NCBI RefSeq assembly: GCF_007858495.1
Contig: NZ_CP041663.1
Location: 744,001-808,000 of the forward strand
Reading direction: 5' to 3'
DNA from: Mycoplasma anserisalpingitidis
Lineage (GTDB): Bacteria > Bacillota_I > Bacilli_A > Mycoplasmatales > Metamycoplasmataceae
DNA length: 64,000 bases
Part shown: positions 44,106 to 53,485 of the stretch, one piece after another
Position numbering within the stretch: the first letter of the stretch is position 1
Layout: every line of letters begins with the position of its first letter
Position numbers and translations under genes: made by a program
Notes under the pieces: model-generated
The model's database searches: none
What the model saw: only the letters and a program-made list of their open reading frames with translations
What the model was told of the DNA's origin: nothing

Positions 44106-45671
44106 ATGACTAAAGAATATTACCAAAGAAAATGACTTAATTTTTATGAATCTAATGAATACATGCAAAATAAAGTTAACATTATATTTAATAACTGAGA
44201 ATTAAATAAAGAGAGTTTTTTAAGAAGTCCAGAAGTTGGAAACAAAGGAATTAAATTTAGCGATGATTTTGGATATTCGTATTTCTGCGAGTTTTCAGTT
44301 GAAACAATTTTAATGATTTTTTGTACTATGCTCCGACCAAATATGAAAATAGGATTAGGTTTTGACTTAAATACGCCAGGTCAAATAAGAAAAAATGTAT
44401 TAAATCTATTTGCTCAACAAGGTGTTCAAGTTTATATTTTTGAAAAAAATAGCCCAACTTCTGAAACAAATTTAAGAGATTTATTAAAAATTGATAGAAA
44501 ACTTAATGGTGGAATTTATTTTGATTTTGACCAAAATGAAAAAGCGTGATACATCAAATTTTTTGATGTTGAAGGTGTATTAGTACCAATTAAAATTCAA
44601 CAAAAACTTGTCGATTCACTTAGTGAATTTAATTTAAGTTTAGGGAATTATTCAAATATTGAAAATTCAATTAATGTAAGTTATGATAAAGTTTTCGAAA
44701 GTACCTTTTCTAAAAATAAATTATTTAACTTCTTACAAGCTGATGATTTCCTTTCAAACTTAAAAATAGAATATTCAATCCAAAATGAATTCTTTGAAAA
44801 GAAATTTAATACAGTTGCTAGATTATTAAATTTAAATACTATTAACTCAAAAATTATGATGTTAAATCATAATGTTTCGCTATTTAAAAGTAAATTTAAA
44901 TCAAATGATGAAAGAAGTGATCTTCTTGTTTTAGTTAATAAAACAAATCAATTAAAAATTTATAATAAAGTAAGCGGAAAATTAACTGAGATTGAAAACG
45001 ATTTGATTGCTTTTCTTTATATTGATTTTATGATTAGTTATTGAAGAAGTGCAAAAATGGATAATAAGCTAGTGATTTTACCTTTGAATGCTAAAAAATA
45101 TGTCATTAATTTACTTGAAAGTTATTCAATAAATTACGCTTATGAAAATCAAATTTATAATGAAAAAGATGTTCTGTTTTCATATAATCAAGGAATTTTT
45201 AGTACAGGATTAAATGATGGTTTTAACTATGATAACCTTAAATTTCTCTTTTATTATATTTTTATGACCAATGAATACAAAATTAAAGGTGATTTTATAA
45301 ATTATAAAACTAATCAATTATTAAATGTTTACAACTTACATCTATATGATCAAATAAGAATTAGCTTTGACAAAATATTCCTTAAAAAGATGGACTTAAT
45401 TTTTAGTGTAGGTCAAAAATTTACTAAAACACATGAAATTGTTAAAATAATCAAACATAATTATGAAAGTTATGGCAATTTTTATCTTTATACAATAATT
45501 TTAAGTGATGATTCAAGAATTATTTATCAATATGATATTGATGATTCAAAAATGATTGTTCATGTTGAATTTATGAATAATATGAACAAAATGAAAGTTC
45601 AAAATAAGATTAGATTTGAAGAATTGAAAAATAAAGCTGCTGATGCTGTGAAATTCGCCAAAAAATTCTAA
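44106..45671 (+). CDS. Degenerate phosphohexomutase-like protein (uncertain)
   Basis: 521 residues; five or more TGA codons are Trp. The order of motifs in the first 200 residues parallels phosphoglucomutase/phosphomannomutase: a WLNFYESNEY start, VGNKGIKF at the place of the GTxGxRG strand, NMKIGLGFDLNTPGQIRKNVLNLFAQQGVQVYIF (cf. the VVIGYDTR...A-LAAxGVxVY-F segment), TSETNLRDLL, then YFDFDQNEKAWYIKFFDVEG where mutases have the TASHNP phosphoserine loop. The active-site Ser and Asp residues are absent. The rest does not align by eye. It may be a scaffold or a changed enzyme. No neighbour supports a sugar pathway. I am not sure of the family. Confidence 0.5.
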
Positions 45672-45689
45672 TGAAGTTAGGAGAAAAAA

Positions 45690-45839
45690 GTGAAAGAAAA
45701 AAAGGAAAATAATAAAGTTGAACTTAATTTTAGTTGATTTACTACTATTATAATCGTATTGTTTTTTATTTTTGTAACAATAATCATGACTTATCTATAC
45801 TTAAAATATGATATAAATTTACTTGATATATTTTTTTAA
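45690..45839 (+). CDS. Single-span membrane peptide, 49 residues
   Basis: Starts with GTG at 45690 after TTAGGAG, 18 bases after the previous stop. MKEKKENNKVELNFSW is charged, then a 25-residue hydrophobic segment, and ends YDINLLDIFF. It lies directly before the DUF31 pair, so it may be a small partner of those proteases. It is hidden in the standard code by TGA. Function unknown. Confidence 0.55.
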
Positions 45840-45864
45840 ATTAAGTTAAAGGAATCAAGGTAAT

Positions 45865-47424
45865 ATGAATTTTATTAAAAAGTACGCAACAAAAATTTGA
45901 GTTGCATCAATTTTTGCACTTATAACTGTACCAACTTCAATTTTTTTATTTCTCAACTGACCATTAAATCCTACAAATAGATATATGCCAAATTCTATTG
46001 AATATAGACAAAATTTTAAAAAGGCAGCTGCAAAAGCAAAGGAATTTGAGAATACTGATGTTCAAGAAATAATTTTGGATAAAAATTATGGTGAATATTT
46101 AAGGAAAATAGGTATCGAAATTGATAATTCAAAAATTGTTGGTAAAAATATTTCTGATAAAGACTTAAAGCTTGATGAAATTATCAATTTCAAATATAAA
46201 AAAGAAAATTTTAAAATAACTAGATGGTATAGAATTAGAGAAATGGGTCGTGTTATAGTATATATCAGAGCTTCTGAACATATAATTTCTAATCCGGAAC
46301 ACAATGAAATTTTTGTTATTTTGGACGGATTTGATCATGAAATAAAATTGCCAGACAACAATACCGAAACAAGAGAAATAGTTAATAATATAGGTATAAA
46401 AATTATTAATAATGAAGCAGGAACTATAACTAATTCAAATGGTTTTTTCATTGATTATGAAATAAACGAAAAAGAAAATTATCCTACAACTTGATATTTA
46501 ATGCTTCCATTACATTCATTAGAATATTTTAGTAACCTAAATAACTATGATCTAACTTCAAAATATTTAAGCAAGAAGTATAAGGAAAATTCAATATTTA
46601 GTATTTATAATTCAAATTCATCACTTGAACTTAAAAATGTAAATTTAGTTTTTACAGGATTTGATATTTTTAAATCTAATTTAAATTATCTTAAAAATTA
46701 TTCGAATAAATTTAATGAAGACGAAAATATTGAAGAATATATTGATTTTGCAGTATTAGAAATTAAATTTAATACCGAAGAAGAAGCTAAAAGATATACA
46801 TCCATTTCTGAAATAGATTATTTTTCAAACATTTTCCTAAAAGAAGATGTAAATTTCACTCCATTTGATAAATTCAATTTTCAATTTAGAAATGCTAAAG
46901 ACAATTCTATAGTTAAAAGTAATAACTATTATGTTGATGATGACCCATATTTACACTATAATCCGTATATTTTATTTGATAACAAATCATTTAAAACTTC
47001 ATTTTTAATCAACAACAATTTTATTAGTAAGTTTAATTACAATCAGATAGATGGTGAGAATTACGTTGATATTACAACAGGAATAGGTTTTAGTGAAACT
47101 GGGTTTGATAATGGTTCATCAGGTTCTATAATCTATAACCAAGACTTTTTCGGTTATAAAGTGTCAAATTACAGAAACATTAATGTTGGCGTTTATGTCC
47201 CTCTGATTTGAAATAATATATCATCTTTTAAGAGTAATATCGTTGATCAAATAAACAATCCTAATGTCTTTAATGATTTAGTATTAGAATCATATAATTT
47301 AATTTATGGAAATGAAAAAACTCAGAAGAATTGATATTTGAAATCATTAAGAGAAATACACCCTAAAATTAAAACTTATTTATCAAGTTTAAATAAATGA
47401 GGAAATCATGAAAAAGAAGAATAA
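45865..47424 (+). CDS. DUF31-family serine protease, triad intact
   Basis: 519 residues. Signal-anchor helix (residues 10-30) after MNFIKKYATK. The N-terminal domain leads to the trypsin-like DUF31 core. Catalytic residues: H217 in LPLHSL after ENYPTTWY, D294 in YIDFAVLEI, and S419 in NGSSGSI. These match the Mycoplasma Ig protease (MIP)/DUF31 layout (NLH, DFAVLE, GxSGS). No Ig-binding (MIB) gene is nearby, so the target is not known. It overlaps the next gene by 17 bases. TGA Trp at several points, including the WYLML start of the core. Confidence 0.83.
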
Positions 47425-48724
47425 TAGCCAAATTTGAAAATCTGTTGTTATTACACTTGCAGGAGTATTTTGTATTTTGACATTTCATTTTATAACTAAT
47501 TCAACTTATAATGAAAATCATTATTATATTAATAAGCCAAAAGAAAAATATTACGATTTTGATGAACAAAAAGTCAATTTAAAATTAATTGATTCAGAAA
47601 AAGAAAATAGATTCTCAATTAAATACGGTTTTAATGTGAAAGACAATTCTATTTATGATAAATTACCATCTGAAGTAACTATGGAAGAGATAAATTCTGG
47701 TGTTCAATTTTCAATTCCTATAAATATTGAATTAAAAAATCTCAAACCATTTGATGAATCTGGACAATTAAATTTAATTTATGAATTAGATGGTAAAGAA
47801 ATCAATCTTCAGATTAATGGTTTAAAAAAGTCAAAAAATGAATTAAATAATATATCGCAAATGGTCAACAGCACTTTTATAGAAGTGAGAAACCAAAATG
47901 AATCAATTAATTTCAATGGTTATTTCATTGATTATGAAATTAATGGTGAAAATTATCCCTTAAAATGATTTTTAGTAATTCCCGATGATAAATTCAATTA
48001 TATTGACGAAACATCAGAATTTTATTTATTAAAAAGAAATGAAAAAATATTGGTGAATAATATTAAGAAAATATTATCTGGAGTAGATGTTTTAGATGAT
48101 TATTATGTTAATTTAGCAGTAATGGAAATTAATTTTAATGATGAACAAGAAGCGAAAAGATTTACAAATAATAATTTTAATTTAATAGAAAATAATACTA
48201 CCCCATTTTTTAGTAAGCTGAATTCCGAATTTGTTAGTTCATATTCATACTATAGCAAAAATGACAATAAATCCCTTATTTATACTGATCGAAGAGATAT
48301 GGATATACATTTGTGAAATTTTGGAGGATCTGAGATATTAAATAAGTATTCCAATGAATATAAATGAATGGTTAAGATATTGATTAGAAATTCATATTTT
48401 AATACCGAAGTTGCTAGTGGTAGCCCATTATTGAAAGATGGTTATTTATTTTTATATGATAATATAAATCTTGTAAGAAATGATTTGTCTGAAAATTATG
48501 TAGGTTTATATACTCCTATATCAACAGTTTTTGAAAATAATTGAAGCCATATTAAAAAATATTGTTATGACTTTATTTATGGAAGTGATAATTCACTTCA
48601 AAAAAACTGATATTTAAGTTCACTAGTAAATAAATATCCAAAAATTCAAACAAAATTGCTAAATGATTTTAGATTTAATAATAAAAAATGATTTGTTGGT
48701 GATACAAATGCACAATTGAAATAA
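47408..48724 (+). CDS. DUF31-family pseudoprotease (triad lost)
   Basis: 438 residues, overlapping the previous gene by 17 bases and clearly paralogous: NGYFIDYEINGENYPLKWF, YVNLAVMEINFNDEQEAKRFT and VASGSPLL align with the upstream protein. The signal anchor is at residues 11-30. The His position is replaced (VIPDDKF, residues 190-196), the Asp position is N235, and only S337 of ASGS remains. It cannot work as a normal serine protease. It could hold a substrate or regulate its neighbour. Confidence 0.8.
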
Positions 48725-48778
48725 CCTTAAAACAATTCTTAAAAGATATTGAACTCTCCAATAAATATGCTGATTTGA

Positions 48779-48784
48779 TATAAT
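48779..48784 (+). promoter_or_regulatory. Extended -10 box giving a leaderless aldehyde dehydrogenase mRNA
   Basis: TGATATAAT (48776-48784) fits the extended -10; it ends seven bases before ATG 48792. Confidence 0.65.
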
Positions 48785-48791
48785 TTCAAAA

Positions 48792-50072
48792 ATGAGAGAA
48801 AAAATCAGAGAAAGAAAAGAACAATTAAAATATCTTAAGAAAATAATAATTAAATATGAATCATATTTATGTGATGCTATTTTTAAGGACTTATCAAAAC
48901 CGAAAGAAGAATTTATATTAACCGAATTATTCGGTGTTTATGATGAGTTTAATTTCTTTATAAAAAAGTTAAATAAGTTAACTAAACTAAAGAAATTTAA
49001 AAATGGCTTTTATGATTTATTTTCTGAAACTGGTTATGTATACCAACCTGTTGGAAAAGTTCTTATATTAAATACTTGAAATTATCCAATAAATCTTTTG
49101 TTTATTCCACTAGCTGGTTCACTTGGTAGTGGAAATGAAACAGTTTTAAGACTTCATCCATTTACACCAGAAACTAATAGAGTAATAAAATTAATTGTGG
49201 ATGATTATAATCAAGTTTATTCAAACATTCAATTAGCAGACAATAGAGATGATTTAATAGAGTTTATTAATAACAATGAATGGAATTTTATTTTTTACAC
49301 TGGTTCAACAAATATAGGTTACCAAATTAAAAAAATTGCTGACAATAAAAATATTTCTTGCTGTCTTGAACTAGGTGGAAAGTCACCGTCTATTATTTTT
49401 AGTGATTGTAAAATAAACAAAACAATTAAAGAAATTATTTTTGGGAAAAGTTTGAATATGGGTCAGACATGCATAGCGCCCGATTATTTATTAGTTGAAT
49501 CAAGTATTTATAATAAATTTATTTTAAATTTTGAAAAAAACTTAAACAAGTTTAATAAAACACTTAAAACAAGCAAAATAATAAATGAAAATTCTGAAGA
49601 AAGAATTAAGTCATATCATAAAGATATTTCTCTAGACAAAATACAATTATTAGAAATAAGCAATATTGATTGTTCGATTATGAAACAAGAAATTTTTGGT
49701 CCTATTCTTCCTATTATTAAATTTGATAGTCACGAAGATATTAAAAAAATCATTAACAAAAATAAGAATCCTTTATCTATTTATGCTTTTACTGAAAATA
49801 AGAAAAACATCGAATTTATCAAAACAATTCCTACAGGTAATATTATGATAAATTCAACAATGTCAGTACTAAATAATAATAAATTGTCTTTTGGTGGAAT
49901 AGGTAATAGTGGTATTAATAGATATCGTGGGAAGGCATCATTTGAACTTTTTTCAAACAAAATTTCTTTTAATAAAAACATTTTTGATCCGTACTTATTT
50001 ATCAAAAAGAATCTTTATACTAAAATAAATAAACATATTATAAAATTTATCCATAAAATTAAATCAAGATAA
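48792..50072 (+). CDS. Aldehyde dehydrogenase (class 3-like)
   Basis: 426 residues. Motifs: VGKVLILNTWNYPINLLF (cofactor and substrate start), FYTGSTNIGYQI (NAD loop), E193 in CLELGGKSP, and catalytic C227 in MGQTCIAPDY; C-terminal SFGGIGNSGINRYRGKASFELFS is typical of class 3 and Firmicute ALDHs. It oxidises an aldehyde with NAD(P)+; the substrate is not readable. It is monocistronic and leaderless. Two TGA codons are Trp. Class 3 enzymes are about 450 residues, so this is slightly short but complete. Confidence 0.88.
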
Positions 50073-50168
50073 ATTTAAGTTTTTAGAATTCATTCTCCAA
50101 ATAATTTTTTAACTCAGAAAATTTATAAAAAAATATTTGGATTTATTTAAAAACATGTTATCATATTA

Positions 50169-50271
50169 TCAGTGGTTATAGCAAGAGGGATCACCTGATA
50201 CCATTCCGAACTCAGTAGTTAAGCCTCTTAGTGCCGAAGATAGCCGAAAGGTGAAAATAGGGCGCCGCTGT
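50169..50271 (+). rRNA. rrf: 5S ribosomal RNA
   Basis: The terminal stem pairs CAGTGG (from 50170) with CCGCTG (to 50270). Conserved 5S blocks are present: GATCACCTGATACCATTCCGAACTCAG, AGTTAAGCC and the GAAGATAG/GAAAATAGG loop regions. A run of T follows directly, so the terminal stem also serves as terminator. No 16S or 23S gene is near, so 5S is separate from the rRNA operon, as in many mycoplasmas. Ends are within one or two bases. Confidence 0.93.
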
Positions 50272-50293
50272 TTTTTATTTTAAATTTTTTATA

Positions 50294-50299
50294 TATAAT
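50294..50299 (+). promoter_or_regulatory. -10 box giving a leaderless mRNA
   Basis: TATAAT ends six bases before the ATG at 50306; no ribosome site. Confidence 0.6.
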
Positions 50300-50305
50300 T
50301 AAAAA

Positions 50306-50971
50306 ATGAAAAATAAAAACAGTCTATTTTATATACAAATAATTACATTAGTTACAAGTTTAATTGTAATTTTTATATTATCTACAGCTTTAATTCTTTT
50401 TAAAACAGTATTAAATAACATTGATATTTACAATAAATCATTAAGTTTGTTTATCACTACTTTTATACTAGTTTTGATTATTTTTTTAATTTCAATTATT
50501 TCAAGTGTTTTCGCAGCAAAAACCATTGAAAAGTTAAAAAACAACTTTAACTTAAATAATTTAATTAATTTTTATGCTAACTCTAAATATGATATTTCAA
50601 TTTCAAAAGATGTTTATAACGTTTTAATTTGGAAGAAAAACAAATGAATTATCATCCTAAAAACACTTTTATTTGTATTAACGATAAATTGAACAGTACT
50701 ATTTATTATTTCACTAATTTATTCTAACTTAATAATAAATGAATCAAGTTTTAGTTCAGATCCGTTGTATTATATTTTTGGATGAAATGTTGATTTATTA
50801 ATCAATAAATTCAATCTTTCAACATTAATTTTTATAATTTTCGAAATTACGTGACTTACAATTTTCAATTTTATAAATAACAAATATAAAAAATGTCTTG
50901 ATACAGTTTTTGATGAAATAAATAAAAAAGTTGTTCAATATAGAGAAAATTCAAGCATTAGATTTGAATAA
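50306..50971 (+). CDS. Membrane protein with 2+2 helices
   Basis: 221 residues, several TGA Trp codons. Hydrophobic segments at about 10-32, 47-68, 115-135 and 165-185; a central cytoplasmic segment of about 45 residues (AAKTIEKLKNNFNLNNLINFY) and a charged C-terminal tail. The same layout as the genes at 19886 and 20618, which suggests one family with at least three members. Function unknown. Confidence 0.7.
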
Positions 50972-50989
50972 TTGTTGTAAACTATGAAC

Positions 50990-51019
50990 ATGTGGAGTAT
51001 ATGTACTTCACATTTTTTA
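50990..51019 (+). terminator. Terminator after the membrane-protein gene
   Basis: ATGTGGAGTA (50990-50999) pairs with TACTTCACAT (51004-51013) with one G-T pair, followed by six T. Confidence 0.75.
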
Positions 51020-51172
51020 TTCTAGTTTCCAAGCAAAAGTAAAAAAGTGCAAATAGAGTGATTATTTTGATCTTTTTTAGTTCTTTTATAGAATTTACAT
51101 TGTAAATTGCGATGTTGAAAAAATGTGTTGTGAATCTGTTCTCTACATTTTTAACACACACATTTAAAATGA

Positions 51173-51194
51173 AAAACACAAAAATTGTGTTTTA
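51173..51194 (-). terminator. Terminator after dnaJ
   Basis: On the minus strand AAAACACAA pairs with TTGTGTTTT, followed by T residues. It starts beside the dnaJ stop. The 150 bases beyond (51020-51172) hold two further AT-rich inverted repeats (ATTTACA/TGTAAAT near 51092) and no gene. Confidence 0.65.
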
Positions 51195-52313
51195 CTATTT
51201 TTCTTTAAGTATGGATTCAACCTCTTTTTCAGTTGTTTTATCTTCAAAATCTTTTGAAACTTCTATCAATTTTTTAAGTTCGCTGCGCTTAATATCTGGC
51301 ATATCTAAAATAAATTTAACATAATATGTTCCGCTATATGTTGAACTTTGAACTCCATAACCTTTGAATGGAATATAAGTATTTAATTTAAGATTGTGTT
51401 TTAATTTGTATTTAAATGCTCCATGAACTGAAGGAATATCAATTTCTTTTTCTTGTAGTAAATCGATAAAACCGATCTTTAAGTCTAAGTAAATGTCCAT
51501 TCCTTCTCTTGTGTAATTTTTGCTTGGGTTTACATTTAAAACAATATATAAATCGCCTGGCTCACCGCCATTTAAACCTGGACCACCATAACCCTTAACA
51601 GTTATAACTTTACCAGTTGCAGTTCCTTTTGGAGTTTTAATTGTAACTTTTTTCTCAGATTTAATATAAGCATTACCATGACAATTTGAACATTTTTTCT
51701 TAATAATTTTTCCGGTTGACTTACATGATTTACATGGTTCATTATTGATTATTTCGCCAATAATTGTTCTCATTTTTACTTTTTGAACACCAGAACCTGA
51801 ACAAGTTGAACACGTTTCTATGTCATTGCTTGATTCAGCGCCTGAACCATTACAGTGCAGACAAAGTTCATATTTATCTAATTTTTCAGTAAACTCAGTA
51901 CCATGAATTGATTCCATGAAAGTTATTGTTTTATTTATTTGGTAATCTTCACCTTTAATTTGTCTATTTCTGCTTTTTCTTGAGCCACCAAAACCCATAC
52001 CACCAAAGATATTTTCAAAAATATCACCAAAATCCGAAGCAAAACCACGTCCACCAAAACCAGAGAAACCACCAAAACCTGCTTGACCGCTTACTCCTTC
52101 ATGTCCATAATTGTCATAATTAGTTCTTTTTTGAGGATCGGAAAGAACCTCGTATGCCTCATTAATTTCTTTCATTTTTTCTTCAGCACCAGATTCTTTG
52201 TTTTTATCTGGGTGATATTGCATAGCTAATTTACGATATGCACTTTTTATTTCTTTTTCTGTAGCATTTTTTTTAATACCTAATACTTCATAATAGTCTC
52301 TTTTATTACTCAT
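51195..52313 (-). CDS. dnaJ: Chaperone DnaJ
   Basis: 372 residues. J domain with HPD (MQYHPDKNK), G/F-rich region from about residue 75, four zinc repeats ([32 protein letters not shown]) and the C-terminal substrate-binding domains. It stimulates DnaK ATPase. Single-gene unit. Upstream is a CIRCE-like repeat overlapping the promoter, and the -10 box ends seven bases before the ATG, so the mRNA is probably leaderless. No TGA codons are used in it. DnaK and GrpE are not in the window. Confidence 0.95.
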   Translation of the reverse strand: MSNKRDYYEVLGIKKNATEKEIKSAYRKLAMQYHPDKNKESGAEEKMKEINEAYEVLSDPQKRTNYDNYGHEGVSGQAGFGGFSGFGGRGFASDFGDIFENIFGGMGFGGSRKSRNRQIKGEDYQINKTITFMESIHGTEFTEKLDKYELCLHCNGSGAESSNDIETCSTCSGSGVQKVKMRTIIGEIINNEPCKSCKSTGKIIKKKCSNCHGNAYIKSEKKVTIKTPKGTATGKVITVKGYGGPGLNGGEPGDLYIVLNVNPSKNYTREGMDIYLDLKIGFIDLLQEKEIDIPSVHGAFKYKLKHNLKLNTYIPFKGYGVQSSTYSGTYYVKFILDMPDIKRSELKKLIEVSKDFEDKTTEKEVESILKEK

Positions 52314-52320
52314 GTAATAT

Positions 52321-52350
52321 ATTTTAGCACAAAAACAATTTAATTGCTAA
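52321..52350 (-). promoter_or_regulatory. CIRCE-like operator overlapping the dnaJ -10 box
   Basis: Plus-strand arms TTAGCACAA (52324-52332) and AATTGCTAA (52342-52350) are separated by exactly nine bases. The CIRCE consensus is TTAGCACTC-N9-GAGTGCTAA; each arm matches seven of nine. The -10 box TAAAAT (minus strand, 52326-52321) overlaps the inner edge. HrcA binding here would block dnaJ transcription until heat stress. Confidence 0.65.
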
Positions 52351-52397
52351 TTTTTAAGGACTATTGGTATATTCTTAAATATAAATAAAAATTTTAA

Positions 52398-52403
52398 TAT
52401 AAT
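52398..52403 (+). promoter_or_regulatory. -10 box giving a leaderless cdsA mRNA
   Basis: TATAAT ends six bases before the ATG at 52410; no ribosome site. Confidence 0.65.
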
Positions 52404-52409
52404 TAAACT

Positions 52410-53411
52410 ATGAAATTTAATAACAAAAATTTTATTAAAGATAGACTAATTCCAGGAATAATTTTTTTAGTTGTTACTTTAATAGTTTTAATCTTGGTTA
52501 TTTTATTTAATAATCCAAATCTTTTAACTGTCGATAACACTTTCAAAACAGTGATAAAAATAATTTGTTTTGCTATTTTCGCCGCTTTTGGTGGATTTAT
52601 TTTTTATGAATTTATTTCTAGTTTTCATATAGGAAAAATTCAAAGTATTTTTTTAGCTGTCATAATGTTAATTACATTTATTTTTCCGTTCCATTATTTT
52701 AAAATAATAATAGTTCAAAATATTTCAAGCACTGAAGCTGAATTTGTTCGACCATTTGAAATGCAAAATGTTGCATTAGCTGTTGTTTCTGACTATTATT
52801 CTGTTTTAATTTGACTTTTTACAACAATTTGTTTTTTTGTAATAAAAATCTCTTCGGTCGATAATCCTGATTATAGACTAATTGGATTTAAGACATTAAT
52901 CTTTTTTGCAGTTAGTTATTTATTAATGATTGCTTCCAAGATATTGATTTATTCAGTTTATTCAAATTATCAGTATTTTATTTTATTTGTTGTTGTTTCC
53001 TTTGTTACAGACACAGGTGGGTATATTGGTGGTTCCCTTTTTGGTGGAAAAATAATTAAGAAAAAATTAGCTCCAAGAATTTCGCCTAAAAAAACTTGAG
53101 AAGGAGCTATCGTTGGTTTTGTCTTATCTGCTATTGTGATAACTATCTTAATTTACACATTAGGTTTATTTGAAATTGAAGATACTTCCAAAATAAGTGC
53201 AAAAATAATGCAGAATTTCTTTAGAGTTTTACTAATTATACTTTTACCAATAGCGGCTATTTTTGGTGATTTAATTTTTTCGAGTATTAAGAGATTAAAT
53301 AACATAAAAGATTTTTCAAAAATTTTAAGAGGACATGGTGGATTTTTAGATAGATTTGATTCACTTTCATTAATTACTTTTGTAGGATTTGCTATTCTAC
53401 TATTGATTTAA
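52410..53411 (+). CDS. cdsA: Phosphatidate cytidylyltransferase
   Basis: 333 residues with about seven membrane segments. The CDP-alcohol signature is complete near the C-terminus: S-x2-KR-x4[20 protein letters not shown]. [16 protein letters not shown] and SPKKTWEGA are also conserved. CdsA makes CDP-diacylglycerol for phospholipid synthesis. TGA Trp codons at 52812 and 53098. Monocistronic, with a terminator after it. Confidence 0.95.
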
Positions 53412-53416
53412 ATTAC

Positions 53417-53440
53417 TCTCACAAATGTGAGATTATTTTA
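53417..53440 (+). terminator. Terminator after cdsA
   Basis: TCTCACA (53417-53423) pairs with TGTGAGA (53426-53432); loop AA; T-rich tail. Confidence 0.75.
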
Positions 53441-53485
53441 TTTAATTAATCATTTTCATTTATTTTATAGTCAGAAGAGGTAAAT

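Noticed and set aside
45865-48724. Full MIB-MIP immunoglobulin-cleaving system
   Set aside because: The DUF31 cores resemble MIP, but no MIB-type binding protein is encoded before or after them. Target specificity is not claimed.
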